Shown here piece after piece: positions 1 to 15,194 of a stretch of 64,000 bases of DNA; positions within the stretch are counted from its first letter, which is position 1, and each line of letters starts with the position of its first letter. Origin of the DNA: Callipepla californica brunnescens. Taxonomy: Eukaryota > Chordata > Aves > Galliformes > Odontophoridae. The stretch spans positions 13,077,368-13,141,367 of the forward strand of contig JALIRH010000004.1 in assembly GCA_023055505.1 (NCBI GenBank), written 5' to 3'. The notes beneath the pieces were generated by a model, which was not told the origin of the DNA, did no database searches, and was given only the letters and a program-made list of their open reading frames with translations. The position numbers and the translations under genes were made by a program.

Positions 1-281
1 GGGTTAGTATTCTGAAACAAATCTTGTTTGTAATTGGTAGGAAATACCAAGTTGTATAAATACAACTTTCTATGTGCTGTTTCTTACAGTATTTTTGTGA
101 AGTCAGTTTGTGTCTGTGTCACTTTGAATGTGCTTTAAAATATGTCAGGAATGTATAAATATGCAGAAGGTAACAGTCTTCTCCCTTTTAATATCTAGTG
201 TGTAATGCTTTTAATTGGGATACACCACTTAACTGCTACTGGCTGGAAGAGGTCTATTAATGGTTGTGATGCCTGTTTTAG
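1..281 (+). other. CAT: CAT intron (window edge to first visible exon)
   Basis: This is intronic sequence ending in the acceptor before position 282. No trace of the preceding catalase exon, which carries NADPH and haem-pocket residues, is present, so it lies upstream of the window. Confidence 0.85.
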
Positions 282-4245
<3,964 letters not shown>

Positions 4246-4745
4246 AGTGCGCTACAGAGAATTACCATATGAATTTTGCGTCCGTGTAACTGTGGGGCAG
4301 TCTGTTGAAAGTGTTATTGAATGTAGGAGGCTTCCTCACTAATTTTTTACAGGCTTGATTTATTAAGCTTTCAAGTGCCTGTATCTGTACTGGAAACAGA
4401 ATGTAACACAAGCTAACAATCCTAGTGCCTTTCAACACTAGTGCTTTACTGCTTGCTAAAAACATGGTATTTTCAAAGAAACTAATTAAAAAGCTTTCAT
4501 TTCTAAGAGAAAATGTAAATTGAAGTTTTATTCCGTATTTTTAAATTTAACGCTTTCTCTGGCTAAATTGCACAGTAAGGCTTAGATAATGATACTGTGG
4601 TAATCCTTACGGATAAACTTGTTCATGTTAAAAAGCTGATGTTACTGAGTATTTCTGGTAGTTACCTCTATGCATTTGTAGGCGCTTCTTTTTGAATTTG
4701 TTTTGTCTTCTGTAATAAAAACAATACCTATGCAGCATAGTTCTG
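4246..4745 (+). other. CAT: CAT 3' untranslated region (extent inferred)
   Basis: AT-rich sequence follows the CAT stop codon. A canonical AATAAA sits at 4714-4719, and a T/GT-rich stretch at about 4765-4782 could act as the downstream element, which predicts cleavage near 4,735-4,745. An earlier ATTAAA at 4485-4490 could give a shorter form. Later AATAAA copies at 5680-5685 and 6461-6466 are possible but less likely ends. The extent is inferred, not shown by a transcript. Confidence 0.6.
4714..4719 (+). terminator. CAT: Candidate CAT polyadenylation signal AATAAA
   Basis: This is the first canonical AATAAA after the CAT stop codon, 469 bases downstream. A T/GT-rich stretch (about 4765-4782) lies roughly 50 bases beyond it. 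Confidence 0.6.
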
Positions 4746-7049
4746 CTAAAATATTGGTTACCATTTCTGATTTCTGTTGTCAATAACGAAGCTGAATAGG
4801 AAGCTTATATCATGTATGTAATTTGCATTCTGAACGCATATTTAAGGTAACAAATCTCTACTTTCTAATGCTCTGTCAGAGATAACTGATCTAAGGGAGA
4901 GGGTCAGGGCGGATATTTCCTAATTGCATACACTTTACAACCAAAGTGATTACATCTTAGAAGTCTGTAGCTGGAGAAAAAATGTTTTTACTGGTTTACA
5001 AGAATTTAAACTGAAAAGCATTGATTTTTCCAATTATGTGGAATATTAACCTCCAGATACATTGTCTTAAAGCATAGATGCCTTAAACTATTCCCAATTG
5101 CTCCCAAAGTTGAGTGCTGTAATCTGATGTTGCCATCTGTTGCTTAAGCCAGAGCTGGTTTTCAGAATTAGTCTAATTGAAATGGTATGTTTGTGTGAAT
5201 GTACATGCATCTGTATGGGGATAAAAGGGATTCAATCTGATTTTAGACATACTGGAATGTTGTATGCTGTTTGCAATGTAGTTAATCAGTATTAAAAAAA
5301 TGTGAAACCCTTTGGATTGAAAAGTGTTCTTTCTTATAGTTGAGTTCCTTTAGCATATTGATATTTTGGGGTATAATCTTTCATAGTATCTTATGAACTG
5401 AGACATGATGAAAGTGTTTGTATTTTAACTAGATCCTGAACTCTTAAGTTTTATAATTAGGGGTTTCTGGTCTTATTGTACTTTAACATGTATGGTGTTG
5501 GCCTAAGAAAGTACAGTCAGCACCTGAATGTTTCACAGTATATTCATACAACAAATCCATGGCTTAAGTTTTTTTTTTTTTTTTTTTTTTTTTAGGCCAA
5601 AATTCCAGCAAGTATTTTTTAATTTGAAAATATATCACCTAGTTATGGGGTAACTAGTGTTCAAACAGTTGGAATTTAGAATAAAAATGTCATACTTTTA
5701 TATATTGAAGCTATTCCTGAGGAAAAGATGTTTTCTAACTGTGCTCAATAGACAATTTGCCATGCATCTGTAATTCTAGCAAGTGTTAATAATTATTCTG
5801 CCTCTTATTTTTCCCCTCTTTCCTTACCAAAGAGAAGGATCGGTGCATACATGTAATCAGTCCAGATCTTAGTTACACAACATTGCCTTCAATTTGAAAT
5901 ATAACCTTTCCTTGTTTGCCTGCTAATATTGCTTCACTAGCATTTGGATTGGAAGAAGTGTGATCAATGATAAAAGATTTCAGAGCCCAACTACTAGCTT
6001 TCAAGCAAATATTATACCAGTTTCAATAGTTGCTGCATTTGAGGATCTACTTTGAATTGTGTTTTGAGTAGGTGTACTTCTTGATTTGGATTTCAAGCAT
6101 GAATTCACTTTATGAGAAGTGACACAGATAAATTAAAAAAAATAATTACAAAGTACTGCTCCATTAACTCCATACTTTGTAGAAAGCTACTTCAACTCAT
6201 TTACGTACTAACCTATTGTGAGAAATCATCTGTGTGATTAAGTAAAATAACATTAAGTGTGAGTGTGTTTTATCCTGGGATTTGTCTGGTTAATTGCATG
6301 GTCAGGCTGGTGGGAAATGGAAGAGCTTTATAAATGGGTAGGAATCTTTCATGCTGGTACAGAGAGTCCTAATAAGTCTTGGGAAAAAGTAAGCAAGATT
6401 TAATCTGTAATTTTCATGATCTCTGATAAATGGATTATGTTGCCTTTCTTTTATTTCTGAAATAAAACAAAAATTTCTTAGCTACGTGGGTTGTTTTTTT
6501 TTTTGTTTTAGAGCATATGTTCAATTTGTTTATTTTAAATGAAAGGTATGAACTTTTCTTTTTTTTTTTGAGTTAGTGTGGAAGCATTGAAGTTCTGAGG
6601 AATTGGTATCTATTTCAGGACACGTTGCCTGTACTGCACAAGCTCTGATGCAGACTGCATAAGCAAACAAGGGCTTTATACTCAGACTGACACTTCAAAT
6701 TCATGTGAGGATGCTAACAAGTAAATTCTATTCAGCACTGATGTGACAAATTACCTGTTTGGAACCTTCTCTTTAATTTGTAAGCCTTCTGAAAAGAGAG
6801 TGCTGCTTGAATCTGTGGTACAACAGTGCTTGAGACTGTGTACCCTGTGAAAGGGGTTTGAACTTCACTGTGGCTTTTGTACACAAAGTCCTCCTTAAGC
6901 TTCTGTATGCTAAAGAACCTTTTGGTATTTTTCATCTGAAATTTTCAGTTACAATTTATGTAATAGTTTTAAGTTCATCTAGCTTTTCATCAGGGTTAAC
7001 TCATTGTATTGGATTCTATTAACAGAGCGAACACAGCTCATGCCATCCA
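4746..7049. other. Intergenic, no gene seen
   Basis: AT-rich sequence lies between the CAT 3' end and the CR1 at 7 kb. It holds a 25-base T tract (5569-5593) and two shorter T tracts near 6.49 and 6.56 kb. No ORF of convincing coding character was found. Confidence 0.7.
5569..5593 (+). repeat. Poly-T tract (25 bases)
   Basis: This is an uninterrupted T25. No retrocopied gene could be recognised next to it, so it is scored as simple repeat only. Confidence 0.85.
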
Positions 7050-9284
7050 TGACAGCATTCCAGCTGCATGTCCTCTTAAGGAAGGACAAGTGAGGTGGTG
7101 GAGTTGTTCTTTATGTGAGAGAGTGACTAGAATGTGTTGAGTTCTGCTTGGAGGAGAATGATGAACAAATGGAAAGCCTGTGGGTAAGAATTAAGGGTCA
7201 GGCTAAGGTAGGTGATACTGTTGTGGGTATGTACTACAGGCTGCCTGATCAGGAGGAGGAAGTGGCTGAGCTCTTTTACAAACATCTGGAAGTAGCCTCA
7301 CCACCCTTGGCAATGGTTCTCATGGGTGACTTCAACCATCCTGACATTTGTTGGATAAGCAGTATGGCCAGGCACACAAGGTCTAGGAGGTTCTTGCAGT
7401 GTGTTGATGATAACTTTCTGACACATGTGGTGGAGGAGCTGATGCCTAGGGATTTGTTACTTGACCTTGTTTTTACTGAAAAGGAAGGGTTTGTCAGGGT
7501 TGTGGTGCTTGGGGAAAGCTTGGGATCACAAGATGGTGGAGTTCCAGATTTTATGTAGTAGAAGCAAAGCAACACATAGAACTGCTGCCCTGGACTTCAG
7601 GAGAGCCAATGTGAACTTTTTCAAAGACCTACTTGGAGGTATCCCTTGGACTAGAGGATCAGAAGGTAAGGGGGCCTGGAAGAGCTGGTTGGCACTTAAA
7701 CGCTACTTCTTCCTAGTTCAAGATTGGTACATACCTAAGAGTAAGAAGTTGCAGAAAGGTGACTAGGGGCCTGCTGGATGAGCCAAAATTAATGCGCACA
7801 AATTCATGGGCCCCAGTGGGATGCAGCCATATGTGCTGAGAGAACTGGCAGAGGTGGTTGCTGAACTGATCTCTATCATCTTTGAAAGGTCCTGGCAAAC
7901 AGCCTGAAGACTGGAGGACAGCCAATGTCACTCCAGCCTTCAGAAAGGGCAAGAAGGAGGATCTGGGAAACTACAGGCTAGTCAGCCTCACTTCTGTTTC
8001 TGGAAAGGTGATGGAACAACTTGTTTTGATGCCATCTCCAAGCAATTGAAAGAGGAAGGCTATCAGAAGTAGTCAGCATGGATTCATGAAGGGAAAATCA
8101 TGCTTGACCAACCCGAATAGCTTTCTATGATGTCATTGTTGGCTGAGTAGATGGGGAAAGAGCAATGGATATTGTGTACCCTGACTTCAGCAAGGTATAT
8201 GACACTTTTGCACAACATCCTTGTTATGAAACTTAGAAACTGTGGGATAGATGAGTGGATGGTGAATGGATTGAGAACTGGCTGACTGGCAGAACTCAGA
8301 AGGTTGTTATCAGCAGTGCAGAGTCCAATTGCAGACCTGTGACCAGTGGTGTTCTGTGGGGGTCAGTTCTGGGTCTGGTCTTGTACAGCATCTTCATTGA
8401 CAACCTGGATGCTGTTGATTCAAAGCTGTGAGGATTGGCTGATGCACTGAAGACTGTGCTGCCATTCAGTAAGACCTAGACAGGCTGGGAGAGCTGGGCA
8501 AGGAGGAACCCGATGAGGTGTAACAAGAACAAGTGTAGTCTTGCACATGGTGAGGAATAACTGCATGCATAAGTGCAGATCAGGGAATGACCTGCTTGAG
8601 AGGAGCTTTGTTTTGTGAAGAAGGACCTGGGGGTCCTGGTGGACAGCATGTTGGACGTGAGCAGCAGAGAGCTTTGAACCTTGTGGCTAAGAAGGCCAGT
8701 GGTATGCTGTGGTACATAAGAAGAGTGAGGCTAGCAGGTTGAGGGAGGTGATCCTCCCCCTCTGCTCTACCCTGGTGAGGCCATGCTTAGACTACTGTGT
8801 CCAGTTCTGGGTTCCCTAGTTCAAAAAAGATGGAGATCTCCTGGAATGTGTCTAGGGGAGGGCCATGAAGATGATTAAGGGCTTGGATTATTTCCTGTAT
8901 GAGGGAAGTCAAGTAACCTTGGTCTGTTCAGGCTGGGGAAAAGAAGACTGAGAGGGGATCAGATAAAAATTTATAACTACTTAAAAGGAGGTAAGAGGCA
9001 AATGGAAAAGGCCATGCTCTTCTCATTGTCATGTAGCAATAGGACAGGGAATAATGACCTAAAACTTGAACACAGGAAGTTCTGTACTAACATGTGGAAG
9101 AACTTCTTTATGGTAAGGATGACAGAGCACTAGATCAGGTTGCAGAGTCTCCTTCTATGGAGATATTCAAGATCCTTCTGAATGCCTTATTTGTGCAACC
9201 TACTCTAGGGTATCTGTTTTAGCAGAGGGGTTGGAATTGGTGATCTTTAGAGGTCCCTTCCAACCTCTGTGGTTCTGTGAACTG
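7050..9284 (+). mobile_element. Long decayed CR1 LINE with ORF2 remnants
   Basis: This is a CR1 non-LTR retrotransposon of about 2.2 kb on the + strand. At 7148-7558 one frame still reads the apurinic endonuclease part: the pieces VGMYYRLPDQEEEVAE, VLMGDFNHPDICW and FLQCVDDNFLTHVVEE, with the family's conserved GDFNHPDICW motif. Reverse-transcriptase remnants follow in shifted frames, for example KGKKEDLGNYRLVSLTSVSG near 7,950-8,010. The 3' end has the typical tail 'gatctttagaggtcccttcc' and 'ggttctgtga'. Many stops and frameshifts show it is dead. The 5' boundary is fuzzy (about 7,030-7,090), so the element is 5' truncated. Confidence 0.92.
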
Positions 9285-11090
9285 TGTACTCATGCGCATT
9301 ATAAGATAACCTTTGCAAAATAATGGATAAACACATCTATTGATCATGATTTGTAAAGGACATCGTGACACAGCACTCCTGGAGGTTTTAATAGAATGTT
9401 TAACACAAACAGCTGTTTCTTAACTTCACTGGCATGGCCAGATAAAGACAGTCTGAACAAATGATTTTAGTTAATAAATTATACTGTAGAGTGTACTAGT
9501 TTAGAGTAGAGGTTAGGTTAAAACTTGAATGGCGTCAAGTCAGAGTAAAACTAAGGTCTAAATCATGAGAAGGAGAAGGAAACACCTTGTTGCAGTAGTA
9601 TTGAGACGATGAATGGGCTAGAGAGTTACCAGTTTCAGCTACTTGTGCTTCAGACTGCCCACTGTTCTGTGCTACTAACTTACCAATGACAGGTATTACA
9701 AAGTAAAACCTGCTTTATTTATTTATTTTTTTAAGGCATTGGTGTGGAGGATTAGAAGATAATGCTATTTGTACAAGCAATCCAGGCAATAAATCTATTT
9801 TTGACTGCAGTGTGAAAACCAAATTTACATTATGTGACTCAATCTTATATTGTGACTTTGCATTCTACTCAAGTAAAATTAAATATTTGTTTTGTAGGTT
9901 ATTGCAATACAGTTTTTGGTTGTGTTAAGAATTACTTGATTTATTCATAGTTTTTTAGATGTTCATTGGTGACAGTGGAATTAGAAATGAATTTGTCAAT
10001 CTTAAAAGCTAAAGCTTCTCCCTGGACTTTTCCCTTTGTTGCTAGAACGGAGAGTGCTAACACTTATGAAAAGGAAAACAAAGTAGCAGATTCTAGTATT
10101 GCAATGGATATTTGTTGAAGTGAGGAATTGCTACATCATCTCTGGGGAAAAGGGTGAGGTAGATTGGATCAGAGAGCTATTGCTTCATGCATGTTACAAA
10201 AAGCCCCGAATTCCTTTCTTGAACCAATTAGTGAATTGCCTGGTGAAAGCTGCTCATGGGAACTGTCTGCTAAGCTTGGTGTAGGTATCTATGACTTAAC
10301 ATCCATAAAATCAGTCATACTAATTTGCAAAGTAATTTGCCCATCTTACAGAAAATGGCTGTGTGCTGTTCTTTGGAGAGCTGATGCACGAGCTGATACA
10401 CATGTAAACCACTGTTTTCCACAAAATTGCATCTAAGCAACAGTATTCTCTTATGAGATGCCACAGGAGGAAATGGTTGTTGTGGCTTGAATCTATAATT
10501 CATCTGCGATAGCCCCAGTACCCTCTGAGTTGGGGCTCCATTACTCCTTTTTAATCTGTTTCTTCGTTATCTGCAAGTTAAAAGTTAATTGGGTGAATGA
10601 GTGTGAAGAAATATCTACTTTCTTACTAAATATTATGGGCATCAGTTTATGATGCTAAGAAAATATTCTATTGGCTTTAAGCAATGAAATTGTATACTAC
10701 AGATGAACTTTGATATCTCTGTATTTCCATTTGCTTTGTTTTGAAGTTAAGTTGCATGAATAGTTTAATGCTAATTTTGATGTCTTAATCTAGAAATTTG
10801 TGTGAGGAAAAAGTTTTCAAAGATGCATGTAGCTTGACTAGGCCCTCTTGCAAAATGTATTTTTTAGGTGTGTTAAGAGCTGCTTTTGAACATCACAGAT
10901 AGGAATTACAGACAACGAATTTTCAGCCATGAAAAAAATGTGCTCACTGTGTTATGACAGGCCTTTATAGCTTACTTTACTTTGGTGCTGGGGGGGGGGG
11001 GGGGTGGGGGGGGGGGTGGGAAGGTACTGTTGTTTTGTGGTTTTTTTTTCCCCTCCACTATTAATAAGCTTTTCAGAATTGCCACAGCTG
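9285..11090. other. Intergenic, no gene seen
   Basis: This AT-rich stretch lies between two CR1 elements. A G-rich tract is at 10,990-11,020. Nothing else could be assigned. Confidence 0.65.
10990..11020 (+). repeat. Interrupted poly-G tract
   Basis: Runs of 15, 11 and 3 G are separated by single T. The sequence can form a G-quadruplex and is prone to length error in sequencing. It sits about 70 bp from an old CR1 fragment. Confidence 0.9.
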
Positions 11091-11226
11091 TAGGAATTGG
11101 AATGGACCACTGGAGATCATCTGATCCAGTCCTTTGCTAAAAGCAGATTCCTTAGAGTAGGTTAAACAGGAAAGTGCTCTGGTAGGTTTTGAGTATTTCC
11201 AGAGAAAGTGACTCCACTGTTTTGGA
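11091..11226 (-). mobile_element. Old CR1 LINE 3' fragment, - orientation
   Basis: Read on the - strand, this matches the terminal part of an older CR1 subfamily. Its + strand shows 'ggaatggaccactggagatc', 'atctgatccagtcctttgct' and 'tccagagaaagtgactccac'. It is diverged and about 135 bp long. Confidence 0.75.
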
Positions 11227-14200
11227 AACAAATGTAGTGTTCTCATTGTTTTTCTGTAATAAATATCTTTAATGATTTTTATTGCAAAATAATTTGTCTC
11301 TTGGACCCTTCTTTTTGCCTCCTTTATTTTTCAGTCCTCATTCTGATTCTGGGCTGTCTTGTAGCCTTCTGTCCTTCCCTTCTTCTGTCTAAGAGGAATA
11401 AGACACAAATGTGCCCTTTGACCACGTTTCTCAGTAAAAAGTGAATGGGAACTGAAAGATACACATGTGCACATGAACTGCATTATCTGTATCACAGAAA
11501 GTCAGTACAAATAAGGAAAAGTCATAATTTAGCCCTAAAACTGAAGGCTTTAAAGGCACTCATACACTAACTTCAAGCCAAACCATTCTGCCCTTGGGGT
11601 TTTCCTTGCTGTGGGGCTTGAGGCTTCTAAACAATATTGCAGAAGTGGATCAATGCAGTGATACAGTGCATGTTCTTATCTCTTGTTGATGCTAGATTAT
11701 GTCAAGACATGCAGTCCATGGTAAAGCTTGGCCTTCCTTCATAGGCAGTATTCTAGAATTCAGTTGCAACTAAGACTTGACCTCATAGTTGAATTGAGAT
11801 GACCCAGAGTATGAAATGCAAAGCTGGTTTTGAGCACTTGATTCAGCTGATGCTGTGGATGTAACCAGCAATTGCATAAAGCTGGTTTGGGCAGAACTGA
11901 AAAAAGATACAATGCTCCATTTTGGTGATTGAAAATAAAACTAAAGCAAGTTCGCTATATCTGTAGTTTGACTCAGTAATGGCTAGATTCCCACTTAAAT
12001 CTTTGAAGTCTACTATCAGAGATAAAGACTTTTGCAGTCTGTGCTCAACCATCATCTCTCAAGTAACTGTTAAAGATACTAGCAAAGTCTATACTTGTGT
12101 GAAAAGTTCAGAGGTGTTCCTCTTGCTCATGATGATTTCAGTTGTGGGGATGGACCACGTAGGCTGAAAATGATTCTTGGAAATGCCCTGTATGCACAAA
12201 GGATTGCCTCTTTCCATTGTCTGAGAGGTAATCAAGGCTAAACAATGAGATGTTGGTGTAAAAGTAGCAAGTGAAGTAGCTTGCTACTTGGTGGTAATAT
12301 TTTTACAGCCTGGATTGCTGTATAGAACTGATGTGAATTAGCAGTACGATAAAAGCTTGAACTGTGTCATGGTGAAGTTCCACCCAAAGTTGAACTTAAA
12401 CTCTAGTACAATTGGAGGTCTCACTTCATTGCTTTCTGAGAGCAAACAGACCTTCAGGAGCTGTGCTGTGCTGAAGCTTATTTTCAGATGTTTATATGTT
12501 TATTTCTTTTTACATCCTGCTTGGCAGAGCAGAGTAACTGTATTTTCTTTCTTGCCTAGGAGTTACAGTCTGACCTGTTTTGTGAAGTGATGACAGTTTA
12601 CCTTGAAAGAAAACATTAGATACAGGTTACTTCAAACTTTTCTTCAGAGGAACTTGGGCACGGTATTTTGATAATTTCTTGAAAACCTTGAAATTTTCAC
12701 CTTGACCTTATTTCAATTCAACTCAAACACTGTAAAAGTGTAATGAAACAAGTCAGAAGCAAAACTGTACATCCTGTTTGATGGTATATGATTAAAAAAA
12801 AAAAAGTTCTGTACAGATTTGCTGTGGCTGTTAACATCAGTACTTATTCTTTTTTTTTATTCCACTCCGTCATTACCATTTTTAAACTGACTGAATTTTT
12901 CTCATACTGAGAATTGTTCTTTCTAATTTTTGTTCAGTGTAATTTTCACGCAGCAAGCCTTTGTCTAACAATGAGATCATTGTTTCAGCATTAAGAGAAG
13001 TTAATATGTTGTCTACATGTGAACAGCCAGGGAAGAATTGTTTCTTTTCTGTTTTCTCCACTCTGTTTTGTGAGACTGTAGAGGAGCCCTTAGGAGAGAC
13101 TGCGGTCAGAATCCAATCACTAATCTTACACTTCCCCTCAGCTTGCTTTATTCAGTCCATTGCAATTACTTGACCCTCCTAGATCATATCCAGACTTTTT
13201 TTGTTGTTCCTCCTCACCTACATTAAATAGCTCTCTGAAACTGTTTTGTTTCTTCACCCTGATATTTTCTTTACATAATAGATCAAAGGAAATGAAGCAC
13301 AGTAAATGGCTGCCTGACCAAACATCTTTTGTTTGAGCGCTTTAGTGAAAGTCTGCCCAGATGTGGCAATGACTAACCCTCGGTCTGGGCAGAGGTCTGT
13401 ACAACCTGTTCCCTGCTGGCTCTGCTGAAGTATCTGATGCTAGGCTCTGGCAAGTAAGCTGCCAAACCTGCACTGCTTTAAGTTATGCAACCATTGCTCT
13501 GACTAAAGGTGGAACCTTTGACTAAAGTCTAACGTATTTTGTCTCACTTGCCTTTTTTTTTTTTCCCCTGTGATTTTCAGTTAAATGCAGTTAAATAAGG
13601 TGGTAAGCCTGGTTTACTAAAGCGATAGTCTGAGTTGAGGTAAAAATCCAAATTGGCACACGTTACGAAACTGAGAAACCACAGAGCAACATATCTCTAC
13701 TAAATTGCTCTCACATTGTATACAGTTGTTTTTTTGGTTTTTTTTTGACGGTGTGCCAAATGTTGTGGAGGGAAGCTAGGAAATAAACTGAAGAAATTTA
13801 TAGCCATTTTGCCTGCTTTACTTATCGCATGGTATTGTGCAGTCAAATGTACTTTGGACACAGTCATTTTCTTAGAGGCTCATCTTTGTTGAGCTCTAAA
13901 ACAAATTACAAGCTTTTTTCACTTGTTCTCCACGTGACTGGTGTGTATGTGTAAGCTTACAAAGAACACAGGATAAGGAATAGTTTCAACAGTTATAAAA
14001 TAGAAGTACAGTTGTACTCTGAAAGGCCGTATTTTACTGTCTGTTGATTTTTGTGCTTCCATCATTCTCCAGATGTTTAGAAAAGGCAATCTTGTGGTCA
14101 TGCTAATTTTACCCCCACTCTGTTTTCTTCACATACTGTAACTTCATTATGTAAATGTCATTTTTCCTGTTTTTTCTGTTTAGTTGCATAACTGCAATTT

Positions 14201-14517
14201 GTACGTGTTTTATTGTTCAACCCTTGCAGTGATTATCTTGCATATAAAATCTCACCAAGCTATTAAATATTTTGCTGAGGTAATAGAGGCAGCCTTTTTT
14301 CTGAAGCTATGCTACCTATCATTTAAAAATGCTGATAAGATTGATAGAAGATAGCTGTGGAAGAGTTTGGCAGCTTTTTCTGTTTGCTCTGGCACTGATC
14401 CGTATTGCTGAGGCTTTTCTTTCACTGTTATCTACAGCCCTCCACAACAATGTTACTCAATCTTGCTGTTCTGCTCAAACGTTATTCAACTAATGGAAAC
14501 ATTTGCAGCTCTTTTTT

Positions 14518-14532
14518 TTATTATTATTATTA
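14518..14532 (+). repeat. (TTA)5 microsatellite
   Basis: Five TTA units follow an eight-base T run, in intergenic DNA. Confidence 0.8.
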
Positions 14533-15175
14533 TTTTATTGCAGCTTTACTTATTAGGGTGCTGATTGTAAATCACGCCCAATAATTTCCAAGGTCCAAAA
14601 TCAAACGCAGTTCTTCAAAATCAGAAGTTATTTTATATGAGTACTTCAAATAAAAAAGGCTATTAGCAGTAGTGACTTGCAGCGGAACACTAATGTTTCT
14701 TTGTATGTCGATGATGTGGTTCTATGAGTAAATGTTAGTCAACAGTGATGAAAAGTGACAGCGCTCTGAGTTCTGCTCCACTCCTTTCCTTTCACAGTTT
14801 TCAAGAATCACTTCTTTCACTCCTGTGGTTCTGGAATAGCACTTTGTACTCTTAACCTCTAAACATGATTGCACATTTTCCAGAGCAGAAAATAGTTTAA
14901 TTAATAACAAATCTCTTATGTTCTGGCTGATTGTATCAGGTTAAAGGTTTTTATTTAAAAAGTCAGTGCTGAGTATTTTTTATTTGGAAGTAAGTAATTC
15001 AGGCAATCATTGCACCAACAGTGCAAAGTCCATTCACTATCTAATCAGTGGCTTTCTTGTATCTCTCTTTTTACCAGGTGAGATTTCAGTTTATTAACCT
15101 CTTTGCTGTCATTGTTACAAGCAAGCAGTCTTAAACACTAATATTCTAATTACTATTTCTTTTGTTTTCAAAGTC

Positions 15176-15194
15176 TTTTTTTTTTTTTTTTTTA
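15176..15194 (+). repeat. Poly-T tract (19 bases)
   Basis: This is an uninterrupted T19 in intergenic DNA with no recognisable adjacent retrocopy. Confidence 0.8.
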
